Assembly: GCA_001430745.1 (NCBI GenBank)
Contig: KQ482061.1
Coordinates: 927,502-948,120, forward strand
Source of the DNA: Auxenochlorella pyrenoidosa
Lineage: Eukaryota; Chlorophyta; Trebouxiophyceae; Chlorellales; Chlorellaceae
Direction: 5' to 3'
DNA length: 20,619 bases
A program made the translations under genes and the position numbers. The notes beneath the pieces are model-generated. The model was not told the DNA's origin. It was given only the letters and a program-made list of their open reading frames with translations, and did not search any database. Positions 1 to 8,362 of this stretch are shown here, in pieces; the first letter of the stretch is position 1; every line of letters begins with the position of its first letter.

Positions 1-50
1 ACACCCCACCCACCCCACCCCGCCCCCACCCCCCACCCCCACCCCCTGAA
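1..50. repeat. C-rich low-complexity tract in a partial EEFSEC intron
   Basis: The first 50 bases are almost pure C with scattered A, as runs of four to six C. They lie directly before the CTGCAG acceptor that opens the first visible EEFSEC exon, so they act as an extreme polypyrimidine tract. The complementary strand carries many G runs of four or more and could form a G-quadruplex. The intron begins outside the window. Confidence 0.7.
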
Positions 51-57
51 CCTGCAG

Positions 58-1355
58 TGATGGCCGAGCTGCTGTTCTTCGGGCTGCCCGACGGCCAGGG
101 CGAGCCCCCGGAGCAGGCGGCGGCAGGGCTGCAGCAGCGCCTGGCCGGCCTGTCACTGCCGCAGCGGGCGGACGGGGGCCCTGCCGAGCCGCAGCGCTTT
201 GACAGCGGCAGGGAGTATTTGTACCAGGACTGCCTGCACGGGCTGGAGGGCCGGCCGCCCAGCGAGGCAGCGCCGCTTGCGGCGGGGCAGCACCCGGCAG
301 ACCAGCGGGCGCAGCGGGCGCAGCAGGCGCCGCACTACGGGCCGCAGTGGGTGCTGCTGCGCTTCAGCCACCCGGTGACGGCTGCTGCCGACGCGCTGGT
401 CATCGGGTCGAAGCTGGATGCCGACCTGCACTCGCCCACCTGCCGGCTGGCCTTTTACGGGCGGCTGTGCGCTATCGTCCCCGACCTGGCAGGTCGGTGC
501 GGCTGCGGCGCTCTGCCGTCGTGCTGCAGGCCAGCGCCGGGGGATGTTGGGCCTTCCGCTGGGAGCAAGCGTGCCAGCAGCGGGCCTGCGCGGGCCTGGG
601 AACGTGCTGCCTAGAGGATGGCCTACCGGTGCCGCTGCAAACCACTGCTGGCTGCCCAGCGCCGCCTTGTGTGGCCGCAAAGCAGTGAGGCAGTGAGGCA
701 GTCACTCCCGGGCCCTGCCCTGCCGCTGCTTGCAGACCAGCAGCGGATGCAGCGCCTGCTCCCCATCTACAAGCCCAAGCAGAGGGAGGGGGTGGTGGAG
801 CGAGTGGAAGCCGATGGCTGCACAGCCGTCTGCAGGCGAGCAGGGCGAGGGCTGGAAGCACGGGACTGTCCTGGAGGCGCTCTAAGCAATGCCCAAGGAG
901 CCGCTGGCTCCCGATTCACTCACCTGCCACCCCTCATTGCCCACCTCTCTCCTGCAGGGGTATGTTCCAAAAGGAGACGGATCTGGCACGCTTTGCAGGT
1001 GGGCTGCAGAAGTACGGTACCCATGTATGGACACTGCTGAGCCCCGGGTACTGCAGGGCTCGCTGCCCAGCTCGTATAGCACCCAAGCGTCTCGCTGCGT
1101 GCAGACGGCTCACTGGTGCGCCATACATTCCCGCCCACCCTACCTTCGGTGTGTGCCGCTGCAGGCATGCGTGTGGTGGCGGCACCCGGCGGCCAGGAGG
1201 GCCGCATTGAGGGCGGCTTTGGCAAGAGCGGCAAGTTCAAGGTCTTCTTCCCGGGGGGCGCGCCGCGGCCGCAGGCGGGCCAGCCTCCGCCGCGGGTGTT
1301 GCTGGCCTTCAAACGGTTCATTTATGATGAGGACAAACGGCACATGGCGCAGTGA
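58..1355 (+). CDS. EEFSEC: Selenocysteine-specific elongation factor (eEFSec), C-terminal part, 5' end outside window
   Basis: Exons 58-492, 736-835, 958-998 and 1165-1355 (stop TGA 1353-1355) encode the last ~254 residues. eEFSec is a cytosolic GTPase that delivers Sec-tRNA to UGA codons with SECIS-binding proteins; the GTPase domain lies off the left edge. Identification rests on remembered landmarks of animal eEFSec appearing in order: LLFFG, REYLYQ, LVIGSKLDADLHSPTCRLAF, YKPKQREGVVERV, FQKETDLARF, GGFGKSGKFKVFFPGG, and the end LLAFKRFIYDEDKRHMAQ. These cover the end of the EF-Tu-like core and the SelB-type domain IV. Exons join in phases 1, 2 and 1. The second intron starts with GC at 836-837; no GT donor nearby keeps the frame. 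The first visible codon is split by the upstream intron. The gene is evidence that the organism decodes selenocysteine. Confidence 0.93.
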
Positions 1356-1731
1356 GCCAGCCCCGCAGCTGGATTCCCTTGCCAGCTGCACAGTAGCCTG
1401 GGGCCGCCAGGGCGGTGTCTGACGGTCAACCACCTGCAACCGCAAGCTGCAATAGCCGGAGGTCTGCCATTTATAACCGGCGTGCAAGCATGAGCCAGGA
1501 TGCCATGGTGCACATGAAAGTGCTTGGTGGGTGGATGAAAGTCGGCGCCGGCGCCCGCAGCTGCGCACAGCAGCTGCGCTGTCGGTACAGGTGTCAGTGT
1601 TTGAAACCATGAAATCGGTTTCTGCCTCGACTTGTAAGCTTCCACGCTCAATCATCCTCAAACGCGGTCCACTGTCCTAGAGTCTAACAGTGTGCGCCGC
1701 ACCCCTTCGTCTCTGAACTCACTCGCGAACG
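1356..1731. other. Intergenic region between EEFSEC and the F-box gene
   Basis: This 376-bp stretch should hold the EEFSEC 3' UTR and the promoter and 5' UTR of the next gene on the same strand. It is less GC-rich than the exons, notably from about 1590 to 1700. A TGTAA lies at 1633-1637. I see no conserved coding sequence, RNA gene or clear TATA box. Confidence 0.6.
1633..1637 (+). terminator. Candidate green-algal polyadenylation signal TGTAA for EEFSEC
   Basis: TGTAA is the usual polyadenylation signal in chlorophyte algae, in place of AATAAA. This copy is about 280 bases after the EEFSEC stop and about 95 bases before the next start codon, on the right strand. A five-base word occurs by chance, so this is only a candidate. 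I did not find TGTAA in the 3' regions of the other genes here. Confidence 0.35.
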
Positions 1732-3921
1732 ATGCAGACGGGCTTTGACCTGCTTGCAGCACTGCCGCTCGAGCTATCCTCGCAATGCCTTGCGCAGCTG
1801 CCGTGCCGGGAGCGGTGAGAGTGTCCTCGGAACTGGCATGCTCGGAACAACCAACTTGAGCTTCAGCTTGTTCTCACGGCTGTAGTCACAGTTCACATCG
1901 GCTCTGCATTCTGCGTTTAGCCACCCCAGTCGCCAAGGGCAGCGCCGATTGTGGCTGCCGCCGCTGCTGGCGCCAGCGCCCACCCAGCTACCAACTCTGC
2001 GCCACCCGCTGACCTCGCTCGCAGGCATGCTGTGGTGCCGCTCGTGAGCAAGCGTTGGCGCGACCTGGCGCGCAGTCCAGCGCTGCTGCGCCAGCTAGTC
2101 ATAGAGCTGCGCTCGGAAGACGCGCTGCCAGCGCTGCACTCGCTGTCGGCAGGCCTGCTGCGCCGCGCTGCCGGCCACACCGAGAGCCTCCACCTGGCCG
2201 TGGATGGCCCACACGACTGCGCCCCAGGCCCGTCTCTTTTCGATGCAAGTGCTGCTGATGCGGCAGCGCAAGCAGCGGCAGAGGGGGACGCAATGGTCGA
2301 TGAGGGTGCCAGCGCCGCGCTCGACGCGCTTGCCGGCTGCCTCGCCGCCCTCGCCGGCCCCGGCCCCCGCAGCCTGTCCCACCTCGTGCTGGAGACTGGC
2401 TACCTCCCCTTCAGCCTGGCCGAGCCCTGGGCAACCGCCGCGCTGCGCAACGTGCGCCGGCTGTGCATCCGCTCCCCCGGCGCAGCCCTCTGCGTGTCCG
2501 CCCCGCTGCAAGCGCTTGGCAGCCTCGTTGAGCTGTCGCTGGAGGGCGCCCCGCTGGCGCTGGGCAGGGCAGTGCGCCTGCCTGCGGGGCTGACCAAGCT
2601 CCATCTGGGCGGCGCGGAGGGAGCCGACATCCTTGGAAAGGTGGGTGGCTGCAGGGGCTGCTGCTGCAAATTGCGTAGGGCAGAGGAAAGTGACGGGTGC
2701 ACTTCATTAGGCTGAGGGGAGCGACAGCGGCACCCCCCTTCGGCCCCTCTGCCTAGCGCCGCACTGCCTGCGCCACTGCTAAGGGGCTCCACCACCCCTG
2801 CTGCCTGGGGCGCATGCAGGTTGCCGAAGCCACCGCCCTGCGCAGCCTGTCCTTCTCCCTACTGGAGCAGTCTGCCGAGGAGCTGTCTGTGCTGGCCAGC
2901 CTGGGGCCCAGCTTGCAGCGCCTGTCAGTGGCCTGGTGCCGCCACCTGCCGGCGCCCGACACGCTGTCGCAGCTGGTGCAGCTGCGGGCGCTGCACATTT
3001 GCCAAACCCCGCGGCGGGGCCAAGCACAGGAGGTGTGCACAGAGCTGCAGGTGGGGAGGGCGTGGGGATGCCGGGGCGGGAGCGGGCGGGGGCGGGCAGA
3101 CCAGGGTCGCACTAAGTTTAGCCCCCGGCTGCGTGCCCTTGGGGCGGCAGGATTGCAGTATACCAAGGGGATCGCTGCCTGCAGCGTGCTCCGGCAGCCT
3201 CCACTTTCAGGGCGTCCAGACAGCAGCGCCCCATGCACACCTCAGCAGTCCCCACGCTCCTCCCCCGTCCAACCTTCATGCAGGCTGCCCTTGAGCCCCT
3301 CACCCAGCTCACACACCTCGTGTGCAGCCCCCTGCGGGCGCTGGCCTCCATGCCGCCTGCGATTGCAGAGCTGGCAGAGCTTCAGAGCTTCGGGTGGGTG
3401 GCAAGCGCTGTGCAGCTCCAGGCCCAGCGAGTGCGGCGGCGGCAGGCCGCTCTGCCTTGCAGCTGAGAGCTTGCCCACCCCCAGCGCGCCCCCGCCTCAT
3501 TTTTTGTGAATCCCTGTGTCCTGTCACCTGCTGCGGTCTGCCCTGCAGGTGGCATGGTCCCGCTCCCACCGCCAGCCCAGCCCTGCCCGACGGGCCTTGG
3601 GTGCACAGCCTGCGCACCCTGTCGGTGCCCGCCGAGGTGGCAGCCGCCTCGCTGCCCCTGCTGGACAGCGCCACCCGCCTGGAGGGCCTGGGGCTGTCCC
3701 GCTTTGCTGCCAACGGCTGCGAACGGCAGTATGGCATCCTGCGCGCCGCCGCGGCGCACCCGGCGCTGCGCCGTGTGTGCCTGCGCCTGGACGAGGCGAG
3801 GCTCCAGGTGGGCCTGTTTGATGCGGCCATGGAGGCGCAGCGCCGCAAGCCCGGCCTGCGCATCGAACGCAGCGACTCGATCGCCAAGGCTCTGGAGTGG
3901 CACGACTTGGAGGACGCCTGA
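1732..3921 (+). CDS. F-box protein with leucine-rich-repeat-like C-terminal region
   Basis: Exons 1732-1814, 2025-2640, 2820-3050, 3284-3393 and 3549-3921 (stop TGA 3919-3921) give 470 residues; junction phases are 2, 0, 0 and 2. The start is the first ATG of the first exon, and the protein begins MQTGFDLLAALPLELSSQCL. Residues ~10-50 read as an F-box: LPLELSSQCLAQLPCRER, then HAVVPLVSKRWRDLARSP, with the typical VSKRW and Leu-Pro features. The intron falls inside the F-box. The rest has Leu-rich segments with LRR-like spacing, for example LRSLSFSLLEQ, LQRLSVAWCRHLPAP, LRALHIC and LEGLGLSRF. By family, F-box/LRR proteins act as substrate adaptors of SCF ubiquitin ligases through SKP1; the substrate cannot be inferred. 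Residues ~90-130 are a low-complexity Ala-rich insertion. The F-box assignment is moderate to good; LRR boundaries are approximate. Confidence 0.75.
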
Positions 3922-4560
3922 GCGTGGTGCTGCGGCAGGCTTGCTGCCGCCAACACGCATGGGCTCTGTAGCCATCATCGGGCTCGTCACAGGCCACTTC
4001 AATTTTACTGCCTTCAAAATCCCCAGTTTCATCTGAGAGCTTCACATGTGCATGATACATGCAATGACCTTCCTACTCCACATCATGTCACCAATTTCCG
4101 CAGTTGTGCCTATGCTGACTTTTATAGGCGCTAGAATCACTCTCTCTTTCAATCCTCCTCGCTTTGCTTATGCAAAGCCCGCGCTTCGCTCATGCAAAGC
4201 GCTCAGTTTTCCAAATTCCTTCGCGTTTGTTTAATCGCCCTTGCATCACATCACCACGCCGCCACGCTGCATGTACCACTGAACTGTCTGTGTTCCTTTG
4301 ATTTGCGGCATGTTTCCTTACTCAAATGCTACAGTTGACGATGCCCCTCATCAGATCCATACTGCCTATGAGTGTGATTCAATACGAACACGATACCTAG
4401 GAAGGGCTCACGACAACAGAGCAGCGTCGACAGTGGGAGCATAGCAACGCATGCTCTGCCCTGCTCCCATTGGGTGTCGCAGCGGCAGTAGCAGCAGATC
4501 AGGGTGCAGCATCGGGCTTGCGGTCGTAGCGTCGACACTCGGATCGCTGTCGTCTAGACC
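3922..4560. other. AT-richer intergenic region between F-box and epimerase genes
   Basis: This 639-bp stretch is clearly richer in A and T than the flanking genes, especially 4000-4400. It should contain the 3' UTR of the F-box gene and the promoter of the epimerase gene. It holds a tandem pair of hairpin-forming repeats at 4161-4200. A 62-codon open frame at 4046-4234 has no recognisable protein features and unlike codon use, so I do not call it a gene. No RNA gene is evident. Confidence 0.6.
4161..4200. repeat. Two tandem 18-bp palindromic repeats (hairpins)
   Basis: GCTTTGCTTATGCAAAGC (4161-4178) is followed after 4 bases by GCTTCGCTCATGCAAAGC (4183-4200), identical at 16 of 18 positions with a 22-bp period. 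The first copy is a perfect 7-bp inverted repeat, GCTTTGC/GCAAAGC, around a TTAT loop; the second has one mispair. It could be an mRNA 3'-end hairpin or a protein-binding palindrome. The location, 240 bp after one stop and 360 bp before the next start, does not decide. Confidence 0.7.
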
Positions 4561-6791
4561 ATGGTGGTCGAGAAAGCTGTCTGCATGAGTGCTGCACCCG
4601 CCAGCCAGCGGCCCGCTCTCACTGCTGCACGTAGAGCGTGCCGGCGCCGCCCCCAAGCAATTTCAAATGTTGTTTCAGGATCGCAGCCTGCCGGAGGTGC
4701 GATCGCCTGTTGTGCCGAACCCGGCTGCCCTCCCGCCGGATGTACTGCCGCAGCACGGCGGCTTAGTGCCAGGCCCTGCCCACTGCACTGGCCCTGTCTT
4801 GCGTAGGTTACAGCAACCAAATAGGGGTGCATGCCCTGGTATTTGCGGGCGACTGGACAGAAGCCTCGGCCACCGCTGCAGTGTCTGCCGCAAAGTCTGC
4901 CGGCTACGACATGGTGCGGTGCTGCTGGTCTCGCGCCAGCGGGGACTGGCCTCTTCTCAGCCTCCGCATAGGAAGCTCGTGCAGCTGTTGCAATGTTAAT
5001 GTCACGCCTTGAAAACTTTGACCCCTCAGCGGTGCTGCAGCCTGGGCTTTGCCCACACCTCCCAAGCACGCCCTCCCCTGCCGCGCCTGCCTTTCAGCTG
5101 GAGCTTGCGGCCTTCAATGCCGACAAGCTGGATGCCGCCATGACGCGCCGTGTCTTCGAGGAGCACGGCCTGCAGCCCGCCTGCAGCCTGGGGCTGTCCC
5201 TGGACGCCGACATCAGCAGCGCCGACCCGGGCGTGGTCGCCCGCGGCGCCGCCGAGCTGGAGGGGGCGCTGCGCTTTGCGTCCGCCATCGGCGCGCGCCA
5301 CCTGGCCGGCATCCTCTACTCGGCGCTGGCCAAGTACCCGGGGCCGCCCAGCGGCGAGGGGCGCGCCAACGCTGTGCGGGAGGTCCGCGCCCTGGCGGGC
5401 AGGGCGGCCGACCAGGGTGTTCAGCTGTGCCTCGAGGTGGTCAACAGGTGGGGCAGCAGGGGCAGCGGCACCCCTGGGCCCTGCCGGCCGCCTCAGATGT
5501 GCGTGCCGCTCGTTCGTTCTGCCAAGCACCCCGTCGGAGTGGGTGTCGCCCCAACGCTGACAGCGGGGTGCAGCGCAAGAGTTGGCATGCAAAGGCCTGA
5601 AACGGCAGTGGCCAGGAGCGTCGGGCTGGCCAGGCGGGCCACAAGGCCATGCGGGCTTGAAGCCCTCGAGCGCGCGCTTGCGGGCAGCGCGACCCACAGG
5701 CTGTAGCTGCCGCCAGGGCTTCATCGGACGCATGCGCCAACCCGACAACCAGCGTGCCTTCCTCAACCAGAGTGGCCTGCCCCTCCCGGCAGGTACGAGA
5801 CCAACCTGCTCAACACGGCTGCCCAGGCCATGGAGTTCCTGGCCGACGTCAACCACCATAACGTCTCCGTCCACCTGGACACCTACCACATGAACGTGGG
5901 TGGGCGCTGCCGCTACCGCTGGGCCCGGCAGCGGCGAGCTGCGGTGCCGAGCACGCCCACCTCAGGCCCCGGTTCCGCTGGCTCACGTTGCCCACCACCC
6001 CCACACTGCACAACACCCCACCCAACCCATGGCCGCACACATGCACGATTGCAGATCGAAGAGGCCAGCTTCGAGCAGGCGGTGCGGCTGTGCGGCGATC
6101 GCCTGGGGTATGTGCACATCGGCGAGAGCCACAGGTGGGGGCCGGAGGGCCAACAAGGGCTGGCAGGCAGGCTGCCAACTGGCTGCTGCTCCTGGCTCCA
6201 CAACGCCACCCCGGCATCCACCCATGGCAGAGCAGCCTCCTGACCTGCTGCTACCCAAAGGCAGGAGCCCTGCCAAGCTCATGGGCCCCTCCATGGCTCC
6301 CGCGAGCCACACCTGCCCTCCCCACCCTGCACGCCCGTCCACGCTTGCACCCTAGACCCCTCCGCCCCGCCCCAAACCCCAACCTGCAGGGGCTACCTTG
6401 GCAGCGGGTCTGTGGACTTTGCGGGGCTGTTCCGCGGCCTGGCTGCCATCGACTACGCCGGGCCCCTCACCTTTGAGAGCTTCTCCTCGGCGGTCGTCAG
6501 CCCTGACCTGTCCAACAACCTGTGGGTGCCCCCTGGGATGCCATCATGGCGTACTGATCGCATGTGCTCTGTCAGCAGGGGTCGCCTTGCAGCCCTGGAC
6601 ATGCGCATGCACCTGGCGCGGAGGCAAGCTGCACGCACTCAGCTGCCCTGGGCTGCCCCCGCTGCCGCAGGTGCGTGTGGCGCAACCTTTGGAGTGACTC
6701 GGCAGACCTGGCAGCGCATGCACGCGGCTTCATCGACTCGGAGTGGCGTGCGGCACGCATCGCGGCGGCGCAAGCTGGGGGCGGCTGGTAG
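4561..6791 (+). CDS. D-tagatose/D-psicose 3-epimerase-type sugar epimerase, probably organelle-targeted
   Basis: Exons 4561-4696, 4807-4913, 5098-5447, 5793-5895, 6055-6134, 6390-6521 and 6671-6791 (stop TAG 6789-6791) give 342 residues; junction phases are 1, 0, 2, 0, 2 and 2. Start ATG sits in ACCATGG. Residues 1-45 are rich in Ala, Arg and Ser with almost no acidic residues, like a chloroplast or mitochondrial transit peptide. From residue ~50 the TIM-barrel fold of the xylose-isomerase-like/ketose 3-epimerase family begins (GVHALVFAG, AGYDM/LELAAFNADKLD, CSLGLSLDADISS). Metal-ligand positions of the D-psicose 3-epimerase type are all present: Glu194, Asp227, His253, Glu288, with substrate-site Glu200, His230 and Arg259; spacings equal those I recall for the Agrobacterium enzyme (E152, D185, H211, E246). 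The family interconverts C3 epimers of ketoses using Mn or Co; the real substrate is unknown. The first junction uses a GCGTAG acceptor, so the N-terminus is the least certain part. Confidence 0.85.
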
Positions 6792-7200
6792 ATTGCAGGT
6801 AGCAAGGCACCTGCCGGGGTTTTGCTTGTTCGCTACCCTTCAGGAGGCCTATGCCACTGTTGCCTACGCCCCGCCTCCTGCCGCTTATGCGGTTGCCAAG
6901 ACTTGCAGTTCACTTGTTTTGATGGCTGTGAAAATGGCAAGCATGGAGCACAAGTATCCACTTGGGGGCTGCAAGGGAGCTCCTGGCAAGCCCGGGTGCC
7001 ATGGGACCGCAAAAAAGGCACACTATCGAAGCAGGGGTACAGGGGTAGAGGCTGGGAACATAAGGCGACGGATGGGTTGAAGAGGGCAAGTGCTGATGCG
7101 CCGCCAGAGGGCGGCAGCGACAGGTAGCAAGGAGGCAAGGATTTGGGAGGGTATTGATCAAGTTGGGACAAGGGGGCGGCGCACTGCAGCGCCGCGCGCA
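6792..7200. other. Convergent intergenic region (3' UTRs of epimerase and SUN genes)
   Basis: This 409-bp stretch separates two genes that end towards each other and should hold both 3' UTRs. It contains a short hairpin, CCGC-TTAT-GCGG at 6881-6892, and an A-rich patch near 7010. No TGTAA signal was found on either strand, and no conserved coding sequence or RNA gene is visible. Frames that stay open from 6412 and 6833 through here are read-through shadows. Confidence 0.55.
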
Positions 7201-8309
7201 TCACTGCGCCCAGCCGGGCAGCGCCTGCAGCCAGACGCCGGGCCGCGCGGCGGCGCTGCCCTGCAGCTGCAGCAGGGCCCCCACCAGGCCGTTGCCCGCC
7301 GCCAGCAGCAGCACGGCCCACTTGGCGCGCGGCCACTGCTCCGCAAAGCGCGTGCCGTTCAGGGCCAGCACGCCGCCCATCATGGCCAGGAAGCACAGCA
7401 GGGCGTGCTGCTGCTTGGCTGCAGAGGAGGAGGCGTGGGGTGAAAAGGGCGCGCCGACTGTGGGTGCAGCGTAACGTGCGCGACGTGTGAGGCTGCCCGC
7501 CCGGCCGCCGGCACGATGGGCAGACGATGCACAACACAAGAGACACACCGTCGCTGCCTGGCTCCCGGCGTGCCCAACCACCGGCCTGGCTCAGCTCGGC
7601 CTCCCAGCCCTGGCCGGCCTGCACCCATCTACCCACCCGCGCTGGCCAGCGCCGCCTGCAGGCCCAGCATCTGCTGCGAGACCTGCAGCAGGTGCGCCCT
7701 GACCAGGGCGTCCACCTGCAGGGCCAGGGCCTCCTCGCTGCCGTTGCGCTCGGCAGGGATCTGCGGGGGTGCACAGCACGGCAGGAGAGGGTTGGGGGCC
7801 GCCCGCGCAACAGGAGCGCAGGGGTGAGGGCTGCCCACCTGCGCCTGTGCCCATGATTCCCTGCAGCCGCTGCGCAAAAGGTCTGCTCCCGCCCGTGCAG
7901 AGGGGGAGCTGAGAGAGGGGCACCCCCCCGCAGGTGGTCGACAGCGTCTGGGACGCGCAGGCTGGCCCCCGGCTGGGTGGCCCCACCTTGGCCACCACGG
8001 CCGCCAGACTGGCGAGGTCGCCCGCCAGGTCAGCATAGGTGGAGCTGGCGTTGCGCGCCACCTCGGCCACCGCCTTGGCCAGCAGCTTGTGCTGCAGCTT
8101 GGCCGCCTTGATCTCCTGCACCAGCAGCTCATACACGCTGCCGCCGCTCTTGCCCTTGGCCGTCAGCCGAGCCAGCGGCAGCTCCAGCACCTCGTCTGCC
8201 TCTGCCGCCGCGGCGGGTGCTGGGGGCGGCGCGTCGGGGGAGCCTGGGCGAGCTGCCGCAGGCGGCGCTTGCGGGGCGCTGCCGGTAGCCGGAGGTGGTG
8301 AGGCTGGGG

Positions 8310-8362
<53 letters not shown>

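Noticed and set aside
153..680. Minus-strand frame opposite EEFSEC exon 1
   Set aside because: Arg/Pro-rich shadow of a conserved plus-strand exon.
826..835. GT donor at GCC|GTCTGC instead of the GC donor at 836 in EEFSEC
   Set aside because: It would change the phase and lose the CRGMFQKETD join that matches the family; the GC donor keeps both.
1356..1731. SECIS element after EEFSEC
   Set aside because: eEFSec itself is not a selenoprotein. I saw no convincing SECIS quartet and stem in this region, and folding could not be run.
3309..3956. Minus-strand frames opposite the F-box gene
   Set aside because: They cross introns of the plus-strand gene and have no recognisable domain.
4046..4234. 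62-codon frame in the AT-rich intergenic region
   Set aside because: No family resemblance, includes the palindromic repeats, and codon use differs from all real exons here.
4589..4999. Alternative reading frame over the epimerase first exon
   Set aside because: It does not join in phase with the GVHALVFAG exon, whereas the 4561 frame does and has a good start context and targeting-like composition.
5448..5792. Long epimerase intron as host of a nested gene
   Set aside because: The open frames in it are continuations of flanking exons and show no conserved motif.
8311..8361. CTG/CAG runs as a CRISPR-like or satellite array
   Set aside because: They are in-frame trinucleotide repeats in a eukaryotic coding exon, with no spacers.
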